Assembly: GCA_001970955.1 (NCBI GenBank)
Contig: MPUH01000052.1
Span: forward strand, 62,001 to 126,000
Origin: Stentor coeruleus
Lineage: Eukaryota; Ciliophora; Heterotrichea; Heterotrichida; Stentoridae
DNA length: 64,000 nucleotides
Reading direction: 5' to 3'
The notes beneath the pieces are model-generated. The model was not told the origin of the DNA. It did no database searches and saw only the letters and a list, made by a program, of their open reading frames with translations. The stretch's first letter is position 1. Each line of letters opens with the position of its first letter. Positions 41,413 through 50,412 of the stretch are shown piece by piece. The position numbers and the translations under genes are program-made.

Positions 41413-41866
41413 AGGGAAATTGATTCGAAAAGCCTTATGATGCAGTCTATAGTTTAAGTTAAAAGTATATAGATAATTATTATTTTCATATATAAAATGA
41501 TACTTCTGTTTTCACTAACAAAAACCTTTGATTTCATTCAAAAATAATCGANGATTTTTTCAGTTCTTAGAAAATATTTACCTTTATATAATTCGTGGTA
41601 TTTTCATATATAAAATGATACTTCTGTTTTCACTAACAAAAACCTTTGATTTCATTCAAAAATAATCGAAATAATATCATAAACTAGATATTTTTTACAT
41701 AAAACCTAACTTCTAAAAATAAACCAAAACCTATCTATTATATATTCTAATTCCTAAAACTTCTCTAATAAAAAAAAATCAAAAATCCTTATCATAAACC
41801 CCTTCTACTGCAAAATTCTTTCTAATCCACAATATTTTATGCCAAATATCGTTTTATTTAATCTAA
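41413..41866. other. Intergenic spacer holding an assembly duplication
   Basis: No gene. Most of it is taken up by the duplicated 71-nt segment described separately. The final 150 bases are C-rich and G-poor. Confidence 0.6.
41481..41669. repeat. 71-nt perfect direct duplication around a single N (assembly overlap)
   Basis: Bases 41481-41551 recur exactly at 41599-41669. N lies at 41552, directly after the first copy. Unlike the other three N sites, 46 extra bases (41553-41598) separate the N from the second copy. This still looks like a misjoined contig end, not a biological tandem repeat. Confidence 0.88.
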
Positions 41867-42328
41867 CTACTTAAAAGACTGCTTCATGAAATTAAGCAGC
41901 GCAGCTCTTTGGTTTGAATTCATTTTGCTTGATATATTTTTTTTGTTCTGTTTAAGACCTAAGTTTTGAATTCTTTCCTCATATACTTTTTTCTTACTTT
42001 CATTTTTTGGTTCTGGTCCAACAACGTGGTCAATCAAATCTTTTTCAAACAAATTTTTCTTTTCCTCAGCTTTCTTTACGTCCTCTTCTGCTTTTTTCCT
42101 TTTTTCAAGCATTTTCAGGTAATCTTGATTGACTTCATCGAACTCATGCTTTATTTCTTCTGCTGTCATGCCTGCACCATTTCGCTGATCGTCTCTTTTT
42201 TTCATTTGATCTGATCTTTCACTCTGTTCTTTTTTGTTGAAGCGTTTCTTTGAATCTTTGTCTCCTCCCCTACGGTTTCTTGGGTCTTTCTCTAAATCAT
42301 AGTCAATTTCAGAGGACTCTTCCACCAT
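41867..42328 (-). CDS. Small highly charged coiled-coil protein
   Basis: I prefer the ATG at 42328 (MVEESSEIDYDLEKDPRN), because the 15 residues upstream (MHFCGKANIIIIVNP, from 42373) look like untranslated sequence. This gives 153 residues. The protein is dominated by Lys, Glu, Asp and Arg. A long helix spans about 55-110 (AEEIKHEFDEVNQDYLKMLE, then RKKAEEDVKKAEEKKNLFEK). The C-terminal end reads NSNQRAALLNFMKQSFK, a short amphipathic helix that may be a docking motif. There is no known family. It may be an RNA- or cytoskeleton-associated protein, but this is a guess. Confidence 0.65.
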   Translation of the reverse strand: MVEESSEIDYDLEKDPRNRRGGDKDSKKRFNKKEQSERSDQMKKRDDQRNGAGMTAEEIKHEFDEVNQDYLKMLEKRKKAEEDVKKAEEKKNLFEKDLIDHVVGPEPKNESKKKVYEERIQNLGLKQNKKNISSKMNSNQRAALLNFMKQSFK

Positions 42329-43010
42329 TGGGTTTACTATTATTATTATATTAGCCTTACCACAAAAATGCATATTTTTTGTATATGATTTTTAAGTCAA
42401 AATTTAATATCAGGTTATTTCAGGTGATAACAGGGTAATTGATATTGTTCATAAATATTATGGTTTATTATGAATGAAATTTAATAGATTTTAGATTTAA
42501 GGTTAAAATAAATAACTATAAGTAAAATGTTAGTTTTTATATTATGTTTTCTAGAGATGATTTAAAATGTTATATTTAGGTCAGAAATATATGCATATTT
42601 AAGTAAAGGCTAAAATGATCTTTTTTTTGTATTAAAACTTAAATAACTTATACACATTAGTATTATTCTATAATAAACCATTAACTTACATATATTTCAC
42701 ATTTAAAATACCTTGTTAAATATATTAGCATAACTCCACTTCATACTTAAACAAATTCTAAATCAAAACTATAATTTTAACTCAAACAATTTCATAATTT
42801 TTAATCCTCAAAAAATAATCCACTTCTTCTATTATACCTTTTTTATAACTCAAACCTAAATTTATCCTAAACTTAATTCATACAATCAAACTAAATTTTT
42901 TATTAAAATAAAACCATATAAAAACTTAAGATAATTAAGTAAACATCTTGAAAACTTCTTCATTTAACCATAACTTCTAAAATAAAAACTTAATTTCAAT
43001 AATAATTTAT
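42329..43010. other. Divergent intergenic region, nothing recognised
   Basis: The left part (to about 42600) contains G and little C on the plus strand. From about 42640 to 43010 it is C-rich and G-poor. This is a typical skew reset between two divergent genes. No RNA gene is seen. Confidence 0.6.
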
Positions 43011-44093
43011 ATGATGAAAAATCTTCAAGTCGGAATACTAAAGAAAAAAAATAGCCCGGCTAATGATATCCTTCAAGAAGAAGCTAAACGTATGGAAGAA
43101 AAACTCAATGAACTAAAAGAGTTCATGCAAAAAGAGAAAGAAAAAAGAGACCAAGGGCCAAAGTTAAAAGACCCAAGTAGGTTGAAAACAAACACATCTG
43201 GCAAACCTATAATTAGTAATCCTGATACTATATCATTCCCTATAAAAAAAACGCAAGATGAGGTTTTCCAAATAAAAAAAACTGAGTATATCCCTACAAG
43301 CGCACTTTTAGAAAACCCAATAAATAACTCTTCAAAGCAAACCCAAGTCTTTGATTTCCTTTGCAATTGTGGTATGGAGAAATACTATAATTTCTTTATT
43401 GATAATGGAATTGAAGACTTAGAAACACTCTTAGAACTCACTGAACCGCATTTGACAAGCATGAACATCCCTCTAGGCCATCGACTGAAAATCATGAAAA
43501 AAATTAAAGACCTTAAAACCACAACATCAAACATCAACCTTACAAAAAATCCAACCGATTACCCTTCTTACACCACACAATCAGAAAACGAGTCAACAAC
43601 TCCATCAAAAACCCCTGAAAACGATTCATACACTATGTTTAAAGAATCTATCGAACAGTTTAAAAATCCTATCAACCAAACAAATAACAAAAAAACCTCG
43701 CATTTTCTTGAACCAGTAACAGAAGAAAATCTTCCAAAAGAAACAAAAAACCTTTTATATGAAGGAACATGGATAACAAACATAACCCAACAACCAAAAA
43801 CAACAGAAGAAAGTTCAGATATCGGATCCATAAAACTTAAAAAAGAAATCAAATCATGTTGGAGTTGTTACAAAGTAATATCAGAAGAAAATCTATGTAA
43901 AGCATATGATAAAGATTTTTGCTCAGATACTTGTGTTATGATTTACTATGAAAGTCGTATAGTAAAATGTTTATGTGGTAATGAGTTTATAAAAACAGAA
44001 GGGTTTATTATTAATGGTATATGGGTTTGTAGTGATTTATGTGGGGATACTATAAGTAAAAGTAAAGAAAATTATGATTATATTGATATTTAG
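43011..44093 (+). CDS. SAM-domain protein with C-terminal Cys-rich zinc module
   Basis: A 360-residue protein. Residues about 15-48 form a charged helix. A SAM domain is at about 113-169 (FDFLCNCGMEKYYNFFIDNG, then LLELTEPHLTSMNIPLGHRL and KIMKKIKDL), with the classic LG-R-KI ending. SAM domains form dimers or polymers. After a Ser/Thr-rich linker, nine cysteines lie in about 60 residues (C283, C286, C296, C304, C308, C320, C322, C340, C344) in CxxC-like pairs. They probably bind two zinc ions, resembling MYM/FCS-type fingers. The combination may be an adaptor. I do not know a named homologue. Confidence 0.82.
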   Translation: MMKNLQVGILKKKNSPANDILQEEAKRMEEKLNELKEFMQKEKEKRDQGPKLKDPSRLKTNTSGKPIISNPDTISFPIKKTQDEVFQIKKTEYIPTSALLENPINNSSKQTQVFDFLCNCGMEKYYNFFIDNGIEDLETLLELTEPHLTSMNIPLGHRLKIMKKIKDLKTTTSNINLTKNPTDYPSYTTQSENESTTPSKTPENDSYTMFKESIEQFKNPINQTNNKKTSHFLEPVTEENLPKETKNLLYEGTWITNITQQPKTTEESSDIGSIKLKKEIKSCWSCYKVISEENLCKAYDKDFCSDTCVMIYYESRIVKCLCGNEFIKTEGFIINGIWVCSDLCGDTISKSKENYDYIDI

Positions 44094-44128
44094 TTTATAA
44101 GTATTTTAGAATTGATATTAATAATTTA

Positions 44129-44566
44129 TTAACCTTGAGCTTCACGTGATTTTTGTGCTTTTTCCATTAGGTTACCAACATAAACATGTGCAGCATCAGA
44201 TGTATTTTCAGGTAAAGATTGAGAAAATGAAGACCCATCGCTACGAGTTGATATATTGATTTTTTTTTTATCTTTTTCTGAGGTTTTTTTCTCTTCCTGG
44301 CGCCCTGTGGCGCCAGTTTTATTTGAAGACCCTGACTTTTTTGGAGGGATTTTGTAATCACTTGGTCTTGGATTACGAGGGTTAGCTTCTTCCCAAATGA
44401 AATCTTTATGCTAAGTAAATTTTACTTCTTGTTTAGCTTTGAAATATGCTGCACAAAATTGTATTATGTCTTGAGGTTGATATCTAAGAATTTCTCGTGT
44501 TAAATCTCTGATTATATGTGGTAATGTTTGTGGTACAGGGAATAACTGTAAGTATTTGCTTGCCAT
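44129..44566 (-). CDS. RIIa (PKA regulatory-subunit dimerisation/docking-like) domain protein
   Basis: Two exons on the minus strand (44566-44426 and 44410-44129), joined across the 15-nt intron gtaaaatttacttag, give 140 residues. The first exon is an almost pure RIIa domain: LFPVPQTLPHIIRDLTREIL, then RYQPQDIIQFCAAYFKAK. This is the R2D2 fold of ROPN1, SPA17 and radial spoke protein 11, which binds AKAP-type amphipathic helices. The second exon is low-complexity, Ser/Lys-rich, ending in a helix (YVGNLMEKAQKSREAQ). In ciliates such proteins are mostly axonemal, so a radial spoke or ciliary AKAP partner is likely but inferred. The exon-2 region contains a striking GC-rich perfect hairpin. Confidence 0.88.
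44297..44316. repeat. GC-rich perfect inverted repeat inside the RIIa gene
   Basis: On the plus strand, ctggcgcc at 44297-44304 is followed by the loop ctgt and then by ggcgccag at 44309-44316, a perfect 8-bp stem with a 4-nt loop. Sixteen of the 20 bases are G or C, in a genome that is mostly A and T. It lies within coding exon 2, in the stretch encoding TGATGRQEE. Confidence 0.85.
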
Positions 44567-44638
44567 TATATTATATTTTAGTTATTAGGATGAGTAATAC
44601 TGAAAGTATAATCATTAATTAAAGTTTAAGTAAAAGTT

Positions 44639-45421
44639 TTAAAAAACCTGACAAGAACTACATGCACCTTTTGTCTTTGATGTTTCATGAGATAGAGATG
44701 ACGATCTTATTTCAGTACCATTTGTTGCATTTTCAGGTTTGAAAATTTTATGATATTCAACAAGAACTTTTGGATAACACATAGAACAAACAATCCTTTT
44801 TACCAGTCTAACAGGGACTTGCATCTTAACAAACTCTCTAAGTTCATTAAGTTCCGACAATACATTATTTCTCTCATGCATTAACTCCTTCATCTCTTTT
44901 GAAGACTTTTCTATCTCTTGATCTAACCCACTAATTTTTTCTTTAAAAAATTCAATTTCTTCTCTTATTTTTTCAACTTCTTTACCTTTTTTCTCAATAC
45001 TTTCTTCAGTTGTTTTTATTATATTTTTATTTCTCTTAAGATTTTCTTCTAATAAAATATCTTCATTATGTAAAAGTTCTTGTTTACTCATACATTGATC
45101 TCTAGTATTTAGAACTTGGCTGCTTATTTTACATAAATCTTTTGTATTATTTTCTCTTGTTGTTGCAGCTTCTTGTATTTCATTATGGATTTTATTTATT
45201 ATTGTTTGAGTATCAGGAAGTTGAGATGATAAAAAATCTTCAAGACATTCATCGCATATACGTTCTTGATTACCTGGAGACATTTGACTTGAATGGGATA
45301 TGCAGATTGTCATGTGACATTGGGTACAATAAACATTGGTTTTTGCTGATTTGTTACATCGAATACATGGAAGTTTGGATTTTAGCTGGATGTCTTCAGA
45401 TTCACTACGTCTTGATGACAT
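44639..45421 (-). CDS. Zinc-finger (FYVE/B-box-like) coiled-coil protein
   Basis: A 260-residue protein. The N-terminal zinc module has ligands C19, C22, C32, C35, C40, H43, C56 and C59 (CIRC, then CTQC, CISH and CDEC). The spacing is similar to FYVE or B-box fingers, but the basic RRHHCR motif needed for PI3P binding is absent. Residues about 75-200 form a long coiled coil. The C-terminus has another Cys set (CSMC in RIVCSMCYPKV) and ends GACSSCQVF. It is probably an oligomeric adaptor. The family is not identified. The gene lies 72 bp upstream of the RIIa gene on the same strand. Confidence 0.78.
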   Translation of the reverse strand: MSSRRSESEDIQLKSKLPCIRCNKSAKTNVYCTQCHMTICISHSSQMSPGNQERICDECLEDFLSSQLPDTQTIINKIHNEIQEAATTRENNTKDLCKISSQVLNTRDQCMSKQELLHNEDILLEENLKRNKNIIKTTEESIEKKGKEVEKIREEIEFFKEKISGLDQEIEKSSKEMKELMHERNNVLSELNELREFVKMQVPVRLVKRIVCSMCYPKVLVEYHKIFKPENATNGTEIRSSSLSHETSKTKGACSSCQVF

Positions 45422-45819
45422 TTTTAATAGATTTTAGAAATTAAATATTGTATAGGATTTTTGATACAAGGTATTTTTTATGCGAGATGATGTTTTGATA
45501 TAATAAGATTGGTTTTTGTGGAAAATAATTTTAGGTTTTGAGAAAAGATTGTGGATTTTTTTTATGTTTTTAATTATAAGTAATTGATTTTAAAAGGTTT
45601 ATAAAGAGAATATATACTTATGTTTTTTATAGATTTTAATGATTTAGAAGGTTTAAAATATGAAATGATTCAGTAAAAAACTAACTGTTTTAATAATAAT
45701 TTTGCACTTTCACTCATAATCAACACAATTTTATATTTCTTAACCACTTAAATTTAAACATTTTTACACCCCATCATAATAAAATCCTACATCTAAAATC
45801 GCTAATCAAATACTTAGGC
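45422..45819. other. Intergenic, nothing recognised
   Basis: Purine- and G-rich with little C up to about 45680, then C-rich and G-poor to 45819. No coding or RNA signal. Confidence 0.6.
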
Positions 45820-46857
45820 TTATATTAAACTAGCTCCTATCAAAGCAAACATAACTGCATTCAAAGAATTGGCAAATGCATACAAATCCAAATCATAAAC
45901 AGTGTCAAATAAATCGAAATAAACACTACAATTATTAATTGCCCCAGTCTGATAAAAGCCCCAATATCTAGCCCTTCCCCTTAAATTCCAAAAGAAATTA
46001 AATTGGTCTTCTGAAATAGAACCACATTGATACAATATTCTTGGATCATCAGTATGACTATAATCCCCACTACAATTCGAATATGTGTAAGTCATATAGA
46101 TATACTGTTCGTTAACAATTTTATCTGCATGCTCTAATTCAAATGTACAATAGCCACCACCTTTATATTTGACTCCAGCACAAGCACATGGTCTAGAAAA
46201 AAGAAGTTCCCCATTTCGCTTTGAAATATAATCACAAGTTTCTTCAATTTTACAAAAAAAAGGAGAATCAAGTTCTACACCTGTTCTGTTTATAAGTAAA
46301 CTATCGCAATATCCATTAATGGCATAATTACTTTTACAGAATTTCCCATCATCTGAACTTTCGCCTATACTTTTCAGGAAAAATAATGTGCATTCTCCCT
46401 TATCACAGCCATGGCCAGGAGGGCATTGATTATCAATTTCACAAGAATCTCCTTCTTGATATGATTCTGTACAAACATTGTTTTCACAGTGATAAAATGG
46501 CATACAACCACCATCATCACGACAATAGTCTCCTTCTGGAACTCCATAGCATCTTGGGACAGAACATATATTAGATGAACAATTCTGAGCAAGACTACAA
46601 AAAGCTCCAGTTGGAAGACGTAGAGTTTCATTATAATCCCTGCATTTAACATTTCCCCATGTATCATTTACTAAATACAGTTTTTCATAACTGCAATCAG
46701 TATCACACTTAGGATAGTTTAAAAATACAGAGTTATCCTCTGTACTATTATTATAAAGCAAACAATATTGAGAGTCTGTCTCTGAGTCGCATGAAACCAA
46801 AGCGCAATTTATATCGTCCAAAGCACTGCAAACTTGAATCAACCATATTAGTAACAT
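45820..46857 (-). CDS. Secreted or GPI-anchored cysteine-rich surface protein
   Basis: A 345-residue protein with a signal peptide (MLLIWLIQVCSA) and a hydrophobic C-terminal tail (AVMFALIGASLI) preceded by Asn/Ser. This is the usual layout of a GPI-anchored protein. The ectodomain has many cysteines. The middle (about 85-165) holds EGDYCRDDGGCMPFYHC, then ENNVCTESYQEGDSC and NQCPPGHGCDKGEC, resembling Dickkopf/prokineticin-type Cys clusters or EGF-like repeats. Several NxS/T sites are present. Ciliate surfaces carry such abundant GPI-anchored antigens. The ligand is unknown. Confidence 0.82.
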   Translation of the reverse strand: MLLIWLIQVCSALDDINCALVSCDSETDSQYCLLYNNSTEDNSVFLNYPKCDTDCSYEKLYLVNDTWGNVKCRDYNETLRLPTGAFCSLAQNCSSNICSVPRCYGVPEGDYCRDDGGCMPFYHCENNVCTESYQEGDSCEIDNQCPPGHGCDKGECTLFFLKSIGESSDDGKFCKSNYAINGYCDSLLINRTGVELDSPFFCKIEETCDYISKRNGELLFSRPCACAGVKYKGGGYCTFELEHADKIVNEQYIYMTYTYSNCSGDYSHTDDPRILYQCGSISEDQFNFFWNLRGRARYWGFYQTGAINNCSVYFDLFDTVYDLDLYAFANSLNAVMFALIGASLI

Positions 46858-47288
46858 TATAAACTAAGAATTCTTACACTAATAATGCCTAGGTTTTATA
46901 AAACATTTAAACTATCCAAAGCCAAAAAAATTTTGGAAGCGCGTATATTGTAAAATGTTGAAAATTAACTAATGATAATCTAAAAAAAGCATGCAAATCT
47001 TAGGAACTCAGCCAAGAAGGCGGTATTTTATAAACCGAAAATCAATAAAAAGTTATAAATTTTCTGCTGATATTTATAAATTTAAGTAATAAAATATTCA
47101 TGGGTCGAAAGTTAGTCCCAAATAAAATTTTCCTGAAATACAAATTCATTCCTATTCCAAAGTCCTACATTTACAAAAATTCACCGTAAAATCATCCTTG
47201 GTAATCCAATAGCATGACTATAATCCCCAATTATTACAACTAAATATTACTAGATAACTAAATAACCATTAACCATATGAAATAATAA
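46858..47288. other. Divergent intergenic region, nothing recognised
   Basis: AT-rich spacer of about 430 bp. Its last 150 bases are C-rich and G-poor. No repeated or RNA-like element is recognised. Confidence 0.55.
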
Positions 47289-47963
47289 ATGTTGATTGCT
47301 GTGGCAAAGCAATTCCGTATGATGCTTGGCAAAGCCCTTCGTGAAACTGGACAAGCACTTGACCGTGCAGGAAGTTCAATGACAAGAGACGTGGCTTATA
47401 TGGAACGATACTCAAGACATAGAAAACTCATGCCTTTAGATCAACTTTGGCCATCACATGGAAAAAGTTTTATAGCTCCTAATGCTAGTTTAATAGGTGA
47501 AGTACTTGTTGGAACTAATTGTGCTATTTGGTATGGTGCTGTATTACGTGGAGATATTAGTGCTGTACGTATTGATGATAATGTTGTTATTGGAGAGAAC
47601 TCAATTATTCAAACTATTGGTCTTTTACCTGATGGTATACCTAAATCTGTTACAATAGCAAGTGGGGTACTTATTGAACCACATTGTTCTTTAACATCTT
47701 GTATTGTTGATACTGGGGTTTGGATTGGCTCTGGATCAGTTGTTCAATTAGGGGCAAAACTTGAACAAGGATGCATTCTTTTACCTGGATCTATTGTGTC
47801 ACCTGGATTCACTGTACCTGCATTTAGTGTTTTTGGAGGATCACCAGCAAAGATGATTAGGGATGTTAATTTGAAGGATTTAGAAGCTTTTCAAGACGCG
47901 TTGAAGAAAGTCTCTGAGCAAGCTCAGAGGAATGAGGAGTTACTAGCTTCATTAGGACATTAA
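47289..47963 (+). CDS. Gamma-carbonic anhydrase-like subunit of mitochondrial complex I
   Basis: A 224-residue left-handed beta-helix protein. The N-terminal amphipathic helix contains ALRETGQALDRAG, nearly the signature of plant and ciliate complex-I gamma-CA subunits. The hexapeptide-repeat core follows (YGAVLRGDISAVRIDDNVVI, then GSGSVVQLGAKLEQGCI), and FGGSPAKMIRDV begins the C-terminal helix. Of the three zinc His in active enzymes, only one seems kept (EPHCSL). The VH before the loop and the second His of HSAVLHGC are replaced (the latter reads LTSC). This copy is probably a structural, inactive subunit, as some gamma-CA-like subunits are. It should sit in the mitochondrial matrix arm of NADH dehydrogenase. 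Confidence 0.92.
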   Translation: MLIAVAKQFRMMLGKALRETGQALDRAGSSMTRDVAYMERYSRHRKLMPLDQLWPSHGKSFIAPNASLIGEVLVGTNCAIWYGAVLRGDISAVRIDDNVVIGENSIIQTIGLLPDGIPKSVTIASGVLIEPHCSLTSCIVDTGVWIGSGSVVQLGAKLEQGCILLPGSIVSPGFTVPAFSVFGGSPAKMIRDVNLKDLEAFQDALKKVSEQAQRNEELLASLGH

Positions 47964-48264
47964 GTTAGGTGATTTTTTATATGAATAATTGTTAAGGTAA
48001 GTGTGGTTGTGGATTAGTCATTATGGTTAGATTAGTTTTGTATATATTTTGATGTTTTATTATGATTTTGTATGTTATTTTGGTATGTTAATATTATTGT
48101 ATATAGATTTATATGATTTTGTTATATAAAATAGGCAAATCAGTCATTCCCATATAATATTTTCATTGCAAAATATCCTTTTAACTTACAAAAAAAATCT
48201 CATCCCGGCAAATCCTTAATTATAATTAAATCCATTCTTTCCATAATCATAATTTTATTATAAA
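47964..48264. other. Convergent intergenic spacer, nothing recognised
   Basis: The first about 150 bases are T- and G-rich with almost no C, then it turns C-rich and G-poor before the next gene's 3' end. No feature is seen. Confidence 0.55.
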
Positions 48265-49788
48265 TTATGCCCTAAACATCATATTCATCCTAGTCCTCGC
48301 TTCAGTGACATATTCAAAAAGTTTTTTACTTGAAAACATCATATCGATTTTCTCATAATCTTTACCTTTCCCAACAGCATGACCACACATAAACTCATAA
48401 TAATACATTTGAATAACCCCTTTCAATATATCATTAGGCATAGCATACTGAAGTAAATCTCCTTTTCTTGTAGGTGACCTCCTATTAACCTTTTGTTGTA
48501 TTTCCATCCATATCATTTCAAGCTTATGCATCCTAAACCCTTTTAATAGCTTGTATTTCTTCCAGCCTTTCTGAATTATTTTCACTTTCTATGTCTTACC
48601 TTTTGAAAAAAATATCCTAAACTGTAAAGTTGCCTTTGAAAAAATGTAAATTCTATGTAAATGTTCACATATTTGACTTTGAATATGGTTTTTTATTATA
48701 GGCAAAGTGAGATTTTTATATAAAATCATAAGGGATTTAGATTTCAAGAGAAGGGTTTTAGTGTTAAGGAATTTTGTCCAAGAATTAAGGATGTTTTCTA
48801 TTGTTTGTTGGTTTTGAAGAATTTTTATTGGGGTTGTTTTTTTGGTAATGAGAGGCTTTTTGAGTTTTGAATAGAAAATATTGGCCGTTTTGATGATACA
48901 GAGAAGTTTGATTAAGCTTTTGCTTAGATTTTTCTGTTGCGATCCAGCAGGTTTTCTGTTGCGCAGTAGGAGTTCTTCTATTTTCCCGAATTTAAGACGA
49001 GGTTCGTAGATATTCCTTTGTAGATTCATGGTGTTATTGAATTTAACCCGGTTGCTTTGATCAAAAATATGCATTTTTGAAGCTGTTTTAAATCTATCTG
49101 TCATAGTAATTTGTTTAATATTCCGTATGTTTGCACAGCTTGAGAATTTATGTCTAATTGGGATACTAGCTTTTTCTTTGATTTTTTGGGCTTTGATTTT
49201 CGCATCTAAAGAGTCTTCTTCTAAATTTCCTCTAACAGTTAAAATTTGTTCACGATTTCTTTCAGTATCAAAGTTTTTGTATTTATAGCTTGAAATACCA
49301 TATCTCAAATTTACAGTAAAATTAGTATCACTTTGAGCTTTAATATAAAAAGCTATTCTTTGGATCTTAAAAACATTTTCAAAACTTGATATTTCTATAA
49401 CATCATTTGTTGTACTGTCTTCATAAACTTCTTCATTAGGTTCAGGGATTTTTTTTGATATATAAACTCTGACTCGGCCATAATTTCTTGATATTTTCAA
49501 TCGCATAGGACTTTTATGACCAAAAGCCATAACATGTATTAACTGGCCTCTATTTTCTTCTAAAAATATATCAAGAGATTTATCTGGTTTGAGTATCAAC
49601 AAGCGTTGCTCATAATTTACATTGTTTATAACTAACTCAAGTTTTTTCAATACTCTTGAGTAATCTTCACTTGATGGAAGCCTTACAAGTTTTAATTGCC
49701 CTGAACTATCGTTTGCAAAGATTTTCTTTTCAACTGATGTCTTATTACAAATTGTCCCAAAACTAAAGTTCTTAATACGGGTTTTCAT
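48265..49788 (-). CDS. Unknown basic protein with an IQ-like motif
   Basis: Two exons on the minus strand (49788-48600 and 48584-48265) with the 15-nt intron gtaagacatagaaag give 502 residues. Without splicing the frame stops just before the intron's end. The N-terminal about 170 residues look globular (beta-rich, including IHVMAFGHKSPMRLKISRNY and GRVRVYISKKIPEPNEEVY). The middle is basic and Ser/Asn-rich. After the junction comes IIQKGWKKYKLLKGFR, which resembles a calmodulin-binding IQ segment. The C-terminal part includes NRRSPTRKGDLLQYAMP and FEYVTEARTRM. I do not recognise a family; it may be ciliate-specific. Confidence 0.78.
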
Positions 49789-50091
49789 ATTAATAGACCT
49801 TATTTGCTAGTAATTCTATATTAAAGGGAGAAATTGTGATTTGGAGTTTTATTAAAATAAAGTTTGTTTTTTAGGTAAATCTAAGACATTTTTTTATTAC
49901 AAATAGTATACAAGATAATAATTATTATAATCTCCTTTTGTTATAAAATTCATATTGTTATAATACTTGAGATTTATCATATCGTCAATATACTTAATAA
50001 ATCATTTCACTCTTTATTATTCTTCCCAATAACCCACTTATATCTTAACCTATAAAAATCTCATGCCATCTATTATCAATTATTTATAATA
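49789..50091. other. Intergenic, nothing recognised
   Basis: About 300 bases of AT-rich DNA between two minus-strand genes, G-containing on the left and C-rich and G-poor on the right. Confidence 0.5.
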
Positions 50092-50376
50092 CTAGATGTC
50101 CAAAAGAGCAAAACTTCTCGACTTAGGCACTTTAGTTGAATTCGTAATATGCTTCAGGCGAAATGACGGATTTTTTTCAGGAATACAATGTTGCATATAA
50201 GGCGAAGCTAAAATTTTAGGTTCTTTTTTCTTACCCTGATCTTCTTTAAGTTTATCTCTATTAGCACTTGATGGTCTTGATGATCTATTTGACACATTTC
50301 TAGACATTTCAGTTACAGAAAGCCTACACAATTTTTCTCTTATCTTCCCTAGTGCTGCTTTTTTTTCTAAACCCAT
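50092..50376 (-). CDS. Small basic hypothetical protein
   Basis: A 94-residue ORF rich in Lys, Arg, Ser and Pro. The N-terminus (MGLEKKAALGKIREKLCRLS) may form an amphipathic helix. The C-terminal motif KVPKSRSFALLDI ends the protein. No known domain is present. It lies 36 bp downstream of the next gene on the same strand. It could be its own gene or a 3' exon, but no 15-nt intron with matching frame was seen. Support is moderate: the start is a proper ATG and the composition differs from random AT-rich translation. Confidence 0.55.
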   Translation of the reverse strand: MGLEKKAALGKIREKLCRLSVTEMSRNVSNRSSRPSSANRDKLKEDQGKKKEPKILASPYMQHCIPEKNPSFRLKHITNSTKVPKSRSFALLDI

Positions 50377-50412
50377 ATATTGAAAACAATTTTTTAATTC
50401 TGTTGTAAGACT

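Noticed and set aside
44167-44361. Minus-strand Lys-rich open frame of 64 codons
   Set aside because: It is an out-of-frame shadow of exon 2 of the RIIa gene.
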